From the NCBI GenBank assembly GCA_003211315.1, contig QCTC01000002.1, positions 1-64,000 on the forward strand: 64,000 nt of DNA. Reading direction: 5' to 3'. Positions 8,187 to 14,791 of this stretch are shown here, piece after piece. The translations under genes were made by a program, and so were the position numbers. The notes below the pieces were generated by a model. It searched no databases. It was not told the DNA's origin and was given only the letters and a program-made list of their open reading frames with translations. The DNA is from Prochlorococcus sp. AG-670-O17. Lineage in GTDB: Bacteria; Cyanobacteriota; Cyanobacteriia; PCC-6307; Cyanobiaceae. The stretch's first letter is position 1, and each line of letters starts with the position of its first letter.

Positions 8187-9808
8187 TTATCTATCATGCA
8201 AGTATTAAATTTTCTATTCGCTGTTTCTGTAAAGCCAAGATCCAAAAACTTTATGTAGTCACTATTTTTGTCCTTACATATTTTTTCTTTGTTTTCAATT
8301 TGTATTTTTCTCTGTTCTTGAATTAATATTTGATTTCTGAAGTTCTCGATAAATTTATAAATATATGGAATAGTTGCTATGAAGAATCCAATAAAAAATG
8401 AAAAAGCAAATGCCGAAGTATATTTTTTAGAGTTATTTTTAAGACTAATTTTTGCAAAATAATTATTTAGTTTAAACATAATTTTAATTTTTTTTTTAAT
8501 TACTATCGCTGCTCCAATTTCTTGTAATTTTGTAGAGAAATTTTCGTATCCTCTTTCTAAATGCTCTACCCCTCCAATCAAAGTTTTCCCACCTGCTGAA
8601 AGTCCTGCAAGAGCCAATGCAGCCGAAGCCCTTAAATCAGATCCTAGAATTACACTTCCTTTTAAGTTTTCAACCCCGACTACTGTTGCAATATTATCTT
8701 TTAAAGTAATGTTTGCCCCCATACGATTTAGCTCTTTAACATGATGCATTCTATTTTCAAATACTGTTTCTTTAATTTTTGAAATACCATTTGCTGTTGC
8801 CATTAAAGCCATAAAAGGTGCCTGTAGATCAGTTGGGAAACCAGGAAATGGACTTGTCGTCATATCAACTGAATTTAAAATTTGATTGGGAATGATTTTT
8901 AAACAAAAATCTGAATATTCGAACTTGCAGCCACAAAGTTCTAGTTTGTTAATTACTGCTTTTAAGTGATTTGGTTCGCATGGGAAAAGACTAATTGTTG
9001 ATCTTGTTATTGCCGCAGCAAGTAAAAAAGTACCTGCTTCAATTCTGTCAGGTATTACTGTGTAATCGCATCCTTTTAGGGATTCAACTCCTTCAATTGT
9101 TATACATTCAGATCCCGCACCTTTTATTCGTGCACCCATTAGATTCAACATGTTTGCTAAATCTACAATTTCTGGCTCCTCTGCTGCGTTGTTTAATATA
9201 GTTTTCCCTTTAGCTAAAGATGCTGCCATTAATAAAGTCTCAGTGGCACCTACACTTTTGCATTTAAAATTGATTGATGATCCCAACAATCTTTTTTTGG
9301 GATTAATTACTTTAGCTATTAAATAATTATTTCGGTATTGAAATACAACTCCTAATTTTTTCAGTGAATTTATATGTTCATCGATTGGTCTGGATCCTAT
9401 CGAACATCCTCCCGGTAAGGGTATCTTAGCTGTTCCAAATCTTGCAAGGATTGGACCAATACAAAAGAAACTCACTCTAAGGGCATGATATAAATCAAAA
9501 AATAAATCTTGAGGTGGAATGATAATTTCTTTAGTATTTATTGTTAATTGATTTGTATTCGATTTTATATTTATACCCATTGCAATTAATAATTTAGACA
9601 TAATTGCAACATCTGAAATTTGAGGAACATTAAAAAGATTTATTTCGCCTTTAGAAAGAATTGACGCTGCCATTAGGACTAGAGCAGAATTTTTAGCACC
9701 ACTAATTTTTAAATGCCCTTCAAGGGGGTTGCCTCCTTTTACTTCGATATAATTTTTGAAAAAGTAATCGACTCTAGGGGGTTGAAGAGTTTTATTTTGT
9801 ATTTTCAT
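8183..9808 (-). CDS. murA: MurA-like enolpyruvyl transferase fused to a membrane-anchored tail
   Basis: A protein of 541 residues. Residues 21-440 are a full UDP-N-acetylglucosamine 1-carboxyvinyltransferase, the first committed step of peptidoglycan synthesis: SGAKNSAL near residue 37 carries the substrate Lys, PLPGGCSIGSRPIDEH carries the catalytic Cys135, and GFPTDLQAPFMAL and LRASAALALAGL are present. Residues 444-541 are extra: a segment starting with Met (MFKLNNYFAKIS), a membrane helix (about 466-486) and a charged tail with two Cys. The join is at ten consecutive A bases; eleven would end the enzyme with TAA. It is second in a three-gene operon. Because it lies in the guaA element, it is probably a paralogue of the chromosomal murA (inference). 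Confidence 0.85.
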   Translation of the reverse strand: MKIQNKTLQPPRVDYFFKNYIEVKGGNPLEGHLKISGAKNSALVLMAASILSKGEINLFNVPQISDVAIMSKLLIAMGINIKSNTNQLTINTKEIIIPPQDLFFDLYHALRVSFFCIGPILARFGTAKIPLPGGCSIGSRPIDEHINSLKKLGVVFQYRNNYLIAKVINPKKRLLGSSINFKCKSVGATETLLMAASLAKGKTILNNAAEEPEIVDLANMLNLMGARIKGAGSECITIEGVESLKGCDYTVIPDRIEAGTFLLAAAITRSTISLFPCEPNHLKAVINKLELCGCKFEYSDFCLKIIPNQILNSVDMTTSPFPGFPTDLQAPFMALMATANGISKIKETVFENRMHHVKELNRMGANITLKDNIATVVGVENLKGSVILGSDLRASAALALAGLSAGGKTLIGGVEHLERGYENFSTKLQEIGAAIVIKKKIKIMFKLNNYFAKISLKNNSKKYTSAFAFSFFIGFFIATIPYIYKFIENFRNQILIQEQRKIQIENKEKICKDKNSDYIKFLDLGFTETANRKFNTCMIDK

Positions 9809-9811
9809 AAA

Positions 9812-10075
9812 TTAAAAGTCTTCAAGGTTTGTCATTGATGAAGAACAATATCGTTTTTGAGAAGCTAAATCCCCGATTTCCCAGCAACTTTTTATTTCAA
9901 CATTATTTTCAGGAGATGAAAACTTTATTATTAATGGTGATTGATTTGTATTAGTTAAATCGAAGGCATTAACACTTTTGTTCCTACCGAGAGATGAAGC
10001 TTCCTGTTTTGTTTGTTCTAAAAAAGCTAAAGGAAGAAAAAATAGAAGCGTTGTTAATACAGTTTTCTTATTCAT
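9812..10075 (-). CDS. small secreted protein, first gene of the murA-like operon
   Basis: A protein of 87 residues with a signal peptide (MNKKTVLTTLLFFLPLAFLE, cleavage perhaps after QEASS). The mature part has two Cys (KSCWEIG and RYCSSS) that could pair. Its stop is four bases before the MurA-like start, so the genes are co-transcribed. It has no recognised family. The three products of the operon would be a secreted, a cytoplasmic/membrane and a lipid-anchored protein. Confidence 0.65.
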   Translation of the reverse strand: MNKKTVLTTLLFFLPLAFLEQTKQEASSLGRNKSVNAFDLTNTNQSPLIIKFSSPENNVEIKSCWEIGDLASQKRYCSSSMTNLEDF

Positions 10076-10311
10076 TTTTAATTACTTTGAATAATTCATT
10101 TTCAAAATGATTCATTATTTCTGATGTCTCAAAAATAAAGATTTTAAGATTTGATCAGTCCAAGTATTAATAGATTGCTTTTTAAGAAAGCATTACTTTC
10201 TAAGGTTTTTAACTGAGCAAATAATTGTTTCACTGAAGAATTAAATAAATGCTAAAAAAACCTTTGACTGTTGTGATCCCCATCACCACTGCCTCGCAGA
10301 TGTGTCTCTTA
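10076..10311 (-). other. long leader between GTGTGT promoter and murA-like operon
   Basis: About 235 bp without a convincing gene. Read on the minus strand it begins with a less AT-rich stretch that includes the perfect hairpin GTGAT-GGGG-ATCAC (10271-10284 region), followed by a run of seven T; later come a TGCTTT/AAAGCA hairpin and a CATTTT-G-AAAATG hairpin close to the start codon. It may be a structured 5' leader or a small RNA. I can match it to no known riboswitch. Confidence 0.35.
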
Positions 10312-10343
10312 ATAGTTACACACTTATACATACTATAACACAC
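10312..10343 (-). promoter_or_regulatory. GTGTGT double box upstream of the murA-like operon
   Basis: On the minus strand, GTGTGT at 10343-10338 and 10323-10318 (20 bp apart), then ACTAT at 10316-10312. Spacing and most bases equal the site upstream of mreB. The second box lies within TATAAGTGTGTA (10328-10317), repeated exactly in opposite orientation at 10451-10462. Confidence 0.6.
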
Positions 10344-10450
10344 TTTGAATATTTGTTTGTTATTTGGATATCATGATATAACCTATAAATAACAATAAAC
10401 ATTTAAAGTTAATTTGCCGGATTAGTATTAATAAATACTATTTGTTATAC

Positions 10451-10462
10451 TATAAGTGTGTA
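10451..10462 (+). promoter_or_regulatory. single TATAAGTGTGTA box upstream of the RHH gene
   Basis: An exact 12-base inverted copy of 10317-10328, 30 bp before the ATG of the ribbon-helix-helix protein and overlapping a -10-like TATACT (10446-10451). This position suits autoregulation. The spacer between the two boxes holds a further short palindrome (AGTATT-AATA-AATACT, about 10424-10439). Confidence 0.55.
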
Positions 10463-10492
10463 TCGTTTTCTGTAATTTACATTAATCAACTA

Positions 10493-10972
10493 ATGCCTAC
10501 TAAGCTTGATAGGGTACAGGTTCTTTTTCAGAAAGATTTATTTAAAAAGCTTAAGGTAATTGCAAAAATTGAGCGCAGATCGTTATCTAGTATGGTTGGA
10601 AGCATTGTAGAAGATGCAATGAATTCTAAAAAATATCAATCTCTTTTATCGAAGGCAAAGTCAGATGATTTAAAATCAAAAATTGATCAAAGTAAACTAT
10701 TAATTAATGAAATTTTAAAATCTAAGAGTTCAAATCAATCAGATATTGATGAAAATTCTAAATTAAAACAAATTGAAGATATACTTTCATTAATATCAGA
10801 ATCCAATAAAGAATCATTAGAGGAACCAGTGGGAAAAGATTTATTATTAGTAGAAGAAGCTTTGAAACCAGACGGTTTAATTGAAGAATTAGAATTGGAA
10901 ACAGATTATAAGATTAATAAAATGAATGTAATGCTCAGTAAAATTAATAAAAATAAGGATTTAAATGTTTAA
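10493..10972 (+). CDS. ribbon-helix-helix (Arc/CopG-like) DNA-binding protein
   Basis: A protein of 159 residues from ATG 10493 (MPTKLDRVQVLFQKDLFKK...); the frame is open 17 codons further upstream, but that part covers the TATAAGTGTGTA box. Residues 1-48 have the RHH pattern: a beta strand with alternating polar residues (DRVQVLF), helix A (KDLFKKLKVIAKIE), a turn with RRSLSS, and helix B (MVGSIVEDAMNSKK). The remaining 110 residues are acidic and coiled-coil-like. RHH dimers bind short repeated boxes; the GTGTGT boxes in front of this gene, mreB and the murA-like operon are obvious candidate operators (inference). Confidence 0.7.
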   Translation: MPTKLDRVQVLFQKDLFKKLKVIAKIERRSLSSMVGSIVEDAMNSKKYQSLLSKAKSDDLKSKIDQSKLLINEILKSKSSNQSDIDENSKLKQIEDILSLISESNKESLEEPVGKDLLLVEEALKPDGLIEELELETDYKINKMNVMLSKINKNKDLNV

Positions 10973-10990
10973 ATCAAGAGATTCAGAGTT

Positions 10991-11191
10991 ATGTGGATAG
11001 GAAGAATTTGCTTGTTTGGATGGTTAAGTTCATATATTTCAGGTTTTTTCATGGAACCTATTTCTCACCGAAAGTATGTTGCATTTTTAGAAAAAAAATT
11101 ACTTCAAGCATCAAGATTTCTGCCGTTTGGAAATTATAGTTTAAGAAAACTCATGAAAAAAGTATTAAATTCGACATTAAGAGATAAATAA
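10991..11191 (+). CDS. small hypothetical protein, 66 aa
   Basis: Starts with ATG 18 bp after the RHH gene and ends one base into the start of the next gene, so it belongs to the same transcript. The N-terminus is hydrophobic (WIGRICLFGWLSSYISGFF) and could insert in a membrane; the rest is basic (KKLLQASRFLPF, LRKLMKKVLN). No family recognised. Confidence 0.5.
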   Translation: MWIGRICLFGWLSSYISGFFMEPISHRKYVAFLEKKLLQASRFLPFGNYSLRKLMKKVLNSTLRDK

Positions 11192-11505
11192 TGAATCAAT
11201 TTGAAAAAATGGAAGAGAAAATGAATGAGTGGCAGAGCGGAATAAGAATTCTCTACAAAGATATCCAAACAATCCGTAACTGGACAGATGAGCAGGTTTG
11301 GAAAGAACTTGAAAATGAGATAAAAAGAATTACTCCTGAGAGTCAATATGGTGAGGATGACTTGGCTTGGACCAGAGAAATTATTACATCAAAAAGAGAT
11401 GTTACTTTATGGGAAGCGGTAAGACTTACTATTAGATTTAAACATTCAACGCCTCTGTTAGATGCTCTTGGTAATCTTAGAGCTCGAGATAAATCTGGAA
11501 CTTAA
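11191..11505 (+). CDS. small helical protein, tandem paralogue 1
   Basis: A protein of 104 residues; its ATG shares one base with the preceding stop. Predicted helical. The core NWTDEQVWKELENEIKR ... EDDLAWTREII ... TLWEAVRL matches, position by position in spacing, the next gene (NNYDKKQAWDKLKIELL ... QNDLEWVEDLL ... TTEEACRF). The pair therefore looks like a tandem duplication. No known domain recognised. Together with the RHH and 66-residue genes it forms a same-strand cluster. Confidence 0.6.
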   Translation: MNQFEKMEEKMNEWQSGIRILYKDIQTIRNWTDEQVWKELENEIKRITPESQYGEDDLAWTREIITSKRDVTLWEAVRLTIRFKHSTPLLDALGNLRARDKSGT

Positions 11506-11569
11506 ATATCTATTATGTTCTTTTATAAGCAAATAGAAAATAAGTTTTTTTCAAGAATTTATTTATAGT

Positions 11570-11842
11570 TTGACTAAATTTATAGATACATCTGGTTTTG
11601 ATAATGTCGAACAAGTCAGAAAATGGTATCTAGGTATTCAATCAACTTTTAAGCAAATGCAGCAACAAAATAATTATGATAAAAAACAAGCTTGGGATAA
11701 ATTAAAAATAGAATTACTTAAATCAGTTGCAAAAGAAGATTTTGTACAGAATGATCTTGAATGGGTTGAAGATCTCCTTCTTCATGAAATAATTCCAACT
11801 ACTGAAGAAGCCTGTAGATTTGAAAAAAAATATCCTAATTAA
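11570..11842 (+). CDS. small helical protein, tandem paralogue 2
   Basis: A protein of 90 residues starting at TTG. It shares with the upstream gene the spacing W-x-x-L, D-L-x-W and E-A-x-R, but lacks the C-terminal LDALGNLRARDKSGT. The low similarity suggests an old duplication or independent acquisition of two family members. Function unknown. Confidence 0.6.
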   Translation: MTKFIDTSGFDNVEQVRKWYLGIQSTFKQMQQQNNYDKKQAWDKLKIELLKSVAKEDFVQNDLEWVEDLLLHEIIPTTEEACRFEKKYPN

Positions 11843-11890
11843 ACTCCTTTAATTGATGCGCTTGCCAAAATCTTCTAATTTATTTTTGAT

Positions 11891-12829
11891 TTAAATAACA
11901 CTTACCCCTGTAAACGTTTTGATATTATCTATAGTTTCTTTTGGAGTTTTTATAAGATCTTCATATGTAACTTCTATTAAATTGTCCTTAGGAATAAGAT
12001 TTTTCATTATTTGCCATTTATCTAATATGAAGGATCTAGTAAACTTTGCATCTTTCTCTGCGTTCCCAAGATATGGAATAAAACCAAATTCTTTATTAAA
12101 TGATTTGATAGATTTTTCTATACTTTTCACATGATCGTATTTACGTTCAATGTAAATAAATTTTGAGTTGGGAAATAACTCAAGTAATAAGTCAACTCTC
12201 GTTGTAAATGCTGGAGCTTTATTGATAAAAACTTTTCCAGGTAAACCATCATGAATCCATGCCCATTCAAGAAGTAATTTTAATTTTTTTTTGAAATCTA
12301 ATGTAGCTTTCCATTTGTACCATCTTTCTAAATCCTTAGATAATGACTTTCCAAGACCAATTGATGTTGGAGGATGTTCGCAACTCAATCTCATTAATGC
12401 AATATCTAACTCTTGAGGTCCCTCTGCTAATAATGGGACCCAATCAAAAAATCTATTTTTATAAGATGGTATAAATTTGCGAAAAAGTTCTTTAAATATT
12501 AAGGCTGCCTGAGGGCAACATGAAAACGTATTTTTTATTGTAGCTGCTTTAGTAGCTTTAACTATTTCTGTGTGGAGGTATGTTGTTCCACTTCTCCATG
12601 CACCTATAATAAAAATTGGATCAGGCATATTCTTTGGCTTCTTGTAAAGAATTTTTTGCAACCAATAAAGAGGTTCAGCCAACCAACCGAGTGCAATATT
12701 CTGGAATAAATAAAAAGAAATAATAGGAAATCTATTAGCTTTTTTTAACAACTCAAACTGAACAGAAGGTCTTAAGCATCCAATAATAATTAAGCGTGGA
12801 TTGAAAAACAATAATCTATTTATATCCAA
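11891..12829 (-). CDS. sulfotransferase family protein
   Basis: A protein of 312 residues. The 5'-phosphosulfate-binding loop is clear (PIFIIGAWRSGTTYLH, residues 71-86), and a 3'-phosphate-type segment lies near residue 225 (KFIYIERKYDHVKSI), followed by the dimer-like RSFILDKW and VTYEDLIKTP. Enzymes of this family move sulfate from PAPS to a hydroxyl or amino group, often on cell-surface sugars. Islands of marine picocyanobacteria frequently carry them with envelope genes. Here it is the last gene before the right end of the element. Acceptor unknown. Confidence 0.85.
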   Translation of the reverse strand: MDINRLLFFNPRLIIIGCLRPSVQFELLKKANRFPIISFYLFQNIALGWLAEPLYWLQKILYKKPKNMPDPIFIIGAWRSGTTYLHTEIVKATKAATIKNTFSCCPQAALIFKELFRKFIPSYKNRFFDWVPLLAEGPQELDIALMRLSCEHPPTSIGLGKSLSKDLERWYKWKATLDFKKKLKLLLEWAWIHDGLPGKVFINKAPAFTTRVDLLLELFPNSKFIYIERKYDHVKSIEKSIKSFNKEFGFIPYLGNAEKDAKFTRSFILDKWQIMKNLIPKDNLIEVTYEDLIKTPKETIDNIKTFTGVSVI

Positions 12830-12963
12830 AATAAAGATTATCTATGGAACTTTCGATAAGTCAATCAGTACTTATTGCTTTTGTAAGATACTCAAAATAA
12901 TCTTTACATCTCTATGAAAGTAAAGTAATAAATATTTTTTCTTATGGTTCGCTGCCTACTAGG

Positions 12964-12997
12964 TTTCACGTGGGTTTTACGTGGCGGAATACGTGTT
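12964..12997. repeat. right cluster of TTTCACGT-type repeats
   Basis: TTTCACGTGG (12964-12973), TTTTACGTGG (12975-12984) and AATACGTGTT (12988-12997). They mirror the left cluster at 6166-6236 and lie 54 bp inside the right attachment repeat. A TATAAT hexamer (12997-13002) follows immediately. Confidence 0.6.
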
Positions 12998-13050
12998 ATA
13001 ATATGTTCAGACCCATTGATATAACTGTCTTTTTTATTAACCTTTTTGGA

Positions 13051-13071
13051 GGGACTATTGAGTGGGAATAA
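13051..13071 (+). pseudogene. right attachment-site repeat, remnant of the guaA 3' end
   Basis: GGG ACT ATT GAG TGG GAA TAA encodes the last six residues of GuaA plus the stop, with no guaA sequence before it. It differs from the intact gene only at two synonymous positions. It is the expected footprint of the original guaA end displaced by an integrating element. Confidence 0.8.
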
Positions 13072-13116
13072 AAAATACTTTAATTTTTTTGTCTTTAACT
13101 TTTTTACAAAATTCTT

Positions 13117-13830
13117 ATGGATGAAACTATTAAATTAAGTAGGTCTACTGTTGAAAAATATCTTAATTGTCCTAGATGTTGCGTTCTTGATAAAAAGCAT
13201 AAAATAAAACCTCCATCATTACCATTTACTTTAAATATTGCTGTAGATAATTTATGTAAAAATGAGTTTGATTATTATCGTGATAGACAGGAATCTCATC
13301 CTTTATTTATTGAGCATAATATCGATGCTATACCTTTTAAACATAAAGATATAGATACTTGGAGAAGCAATTTTAAAGGAATTAGATATAAATCTACTGA
13401 ACATAATTATGATTTTGGTGGTGCGGTGGATGATGTCTGGCAAAAAAAGAATGGAGAGTTGATTATCGTTGATGTAAAAGCAACATCAAGAAATAATTTT
13501 GATTGGTTTGAAACTTTTAATAAATATGATTATGCAAAAGCATATAAAAGACAATTAGAAATGTATCAGTGGTTATTTAGAAAAAATGGTTTCAAAGTTG
13601 CAGATGAGGCCTATCTTCTTTATTTTAATGGGAAAAAGAATGAGAAATTTTTTAATAATCAGTTAAAGTTCGATGTGCATTTTATTAAGTTAGATTGTTC
13701 TTCAGCATGGGTAGAAGGCAAAGTTATTGAAACAGTAAAACTTCTCAGATCTAATTTGTTCCCTTCACCATCTTTTAAATGTGAATATTGTAATTATTTA
13801 AAAAAGCGTTGGCAGTTGTCAAAAAATTAA
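13117..13830 (+). CDS. Cas4/RecB-like PD-(D/E)XK nuclease
   Basis: A protein of 237 residues. The nuclease core is visible: D105 in FGGAVDDVW, then D119-V-K121 in ELIIVDVKATS, then QLEMYQWLF (the RecB-type Gln-x-x-x-Tyr motif IV). Cysteines at 18, 21 and 22 (CPRCC) and at 222 and 225 (CEYC) are placed like the iron-sulfur ligands of Cas4/AddB-type nucleases. There are no CRISPR repeats or other cas genes nearby, so it is an orphan with a likely role in DNA repair or end processing. It is the first gene outside the element. Confidence 0.8.
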   Translation: MDETIKLSRSTVEKYLNCPRCCVLDKKHKIKPPSLPFTLNIAVDNLCKNEFDYYRDRQESHPLFIEHNIDAIPFKHKDIDTWRSNFKGIRYKSTEHNYDFGGAVDDVWQKKNGELIIVDVKATSRNNFDWFETFNKYDYAKAYKRQLEMYQWLFRKNGFKVADEAYLLYFNGKKNEKFFNNQLKFDVHFIKLDCSSAWVEGKVIETVKLLRSNLFPSPSFKCEYCNYLKKRWQLSKN

Positions 13831-13920
13831 TTAATGACTTTGAAAAATAATATTATTGGATAATTCTGGAAAAATTCATAAATAAAGATAATCTTTAAGT
13901 AGACAATAAATTTTTAGATT

Positions 13921-14529
13921 TTGGTTAACCCGAAAAGCCCTGATAATAAAATTAGCAGTCATTTACAACAAGATGTTGTCAAAATTGCAGGCAAAACAAT
14001 CTTTATTAATCCATTTTTGTATTGGAGAAGGTTTGATGAAAATACCAATAGATGGTTAAGAGAACCAGGACAAATGTCAGAAGAGCAAATTCAGCCAAAC
14101 AGAAATCGTTTTTATCCTGAAATTGACTGGGCTGATTTAAGTCAAGATCAAAAGCTCGTAAAAGATGCAAGTGTAGAAATGTTTCTGAAGACTTTGGAAC
14201 TTATAAGCACGTTTCACCCTCAGCTTAACTCTGGACAACTATTAGAAGTTGAGAGGAAAATGGCAATTACAAAAAAGCTACCTTTTGAAAAGTGGGTAAA
14301 AAAGTCTTTTGCTAAAAAAGCTAGAGCTGAAGAAAATGAGAAAAGAAAATTTCAAAGAGATAGATTTATCAGAAGTTGGAAGGAATGGCTAAGTCTTGAA
14401 AATACTCAACAAGCTCTATTACCTATAATTGTCGTTGTCTTTGTCTCAGCATTTATTGGTTGGTCTTTAGGTGTTTCAAAAAACAGTTGCAATCCTTATT
14501 TTGAACAAAATTCAGATCAGTCAATATAA
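13921..14529 (+). CDS. conserved-type protein with C-terminal membrane anchor
   Basis: A protein of 202 residues with a TTG start. A soluble, basic N-terminal part (aromatic-rich PFLYWRRFDENTNRW, then FYPEIDWADLSQDQ) is followed by a Lys/Glu-rich helix and one membrane segment (LLPIIVVVFVSAFIGWSLG) near residue 165-185, leaving a short outer tail. Tail-anchored topology is likely. I do not recognise a named family. Confidence 0.65.
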   Translation: MVNPKSPDNKISSHLQQDVVKIAGKTIFINPFLYWRRFDENTNRWLREPGQMSEEQIQPNRNRFYPEIDWADLSQDQKLVKDASVEMFLKTLELISTFHPQLNSGQLLEVERKMAITKKLPFEKWVKKSFAKKARAEENEKRKFQRDRFIRSWKEWLSLENTQQALLPIIVVVFVSAFIGWSLGVSKNSCNPYFEQNSDQSI

Positions 14530-14634
14530 ACCGTTTTATTAATTAGAATTTAATATCATTTAGATGATTTGTAATTTATTATTTGGGGTAATATTAAAGA
14601 AGTTCAGTTTTTAAGTTAACTTATTATTAGATTT

Positions 14635-14787
14635 ATGGATAACAAAGAGCAAGAAAAAAATATATCAAGTTTAGAATTTGATAAAGGAAAGACTCTAAAT
14701 GATTATAAATTTTTAGTTCAAAAACTAAAAAATATAAAGGAGATTATTACTTTGTTAGAAAATAAGTTTTTACAGAAAGAGATGTAA
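14635..14787 (+). CDS. small protein of 50 aa upstream of PBP2
   Basis: ATG 14635 to TAA 14787: MDNKEQEKNISSLEFDK at the start, then a Leu-rich helix (YKFLVQKLKNIKEIITLLENKF). It ends four bases before the PBP2 start, so it would be translated in the same operon. Heptad-like spacing suggests a short coiled coil. Family unknown. Confidence 0.5.
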   Translation: MDNKEQEKNISSLEFDKGKTLNDYKFLVQKLKNIKEIITLLENKFLQKEM

Positions 14788-14791
14788 ATTT

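Larger units (their letters stand above)
6126..13071. mobile_element. putative integrative element inserted at the 3' end of guaA
   Basis: Bounded on the left by the end of guaA and on the right by a second copy of its last seven codons. Seen: 15 identical bases (ATTGAGTGGGAATAA) at 6111-6125 and 13057-13071, extending to 19 of 21; clustered TTTCACGT-type repeats just inside each end; and contents typical of accessory DNA (sulfotransferase, small unknown genes, stand-alone mreB and murA-like genes). Known: the 3' end of guaA is a recurrent integration target for tyrosine-recombinase islands in other bacteria. Inferred: an integrated element that is non-autonomous or decayed, because no recombinase gene is visible between the repeats. 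Confidence 0.75.

Noticed and set aside
10249-10338. Open frame of 29 codons (MLKKPLTVVIPITTASQ...)
   Set aside because: Short, overlaps the proposed leader and GTGTGT boxes on the other strand, and has no support other than being open.
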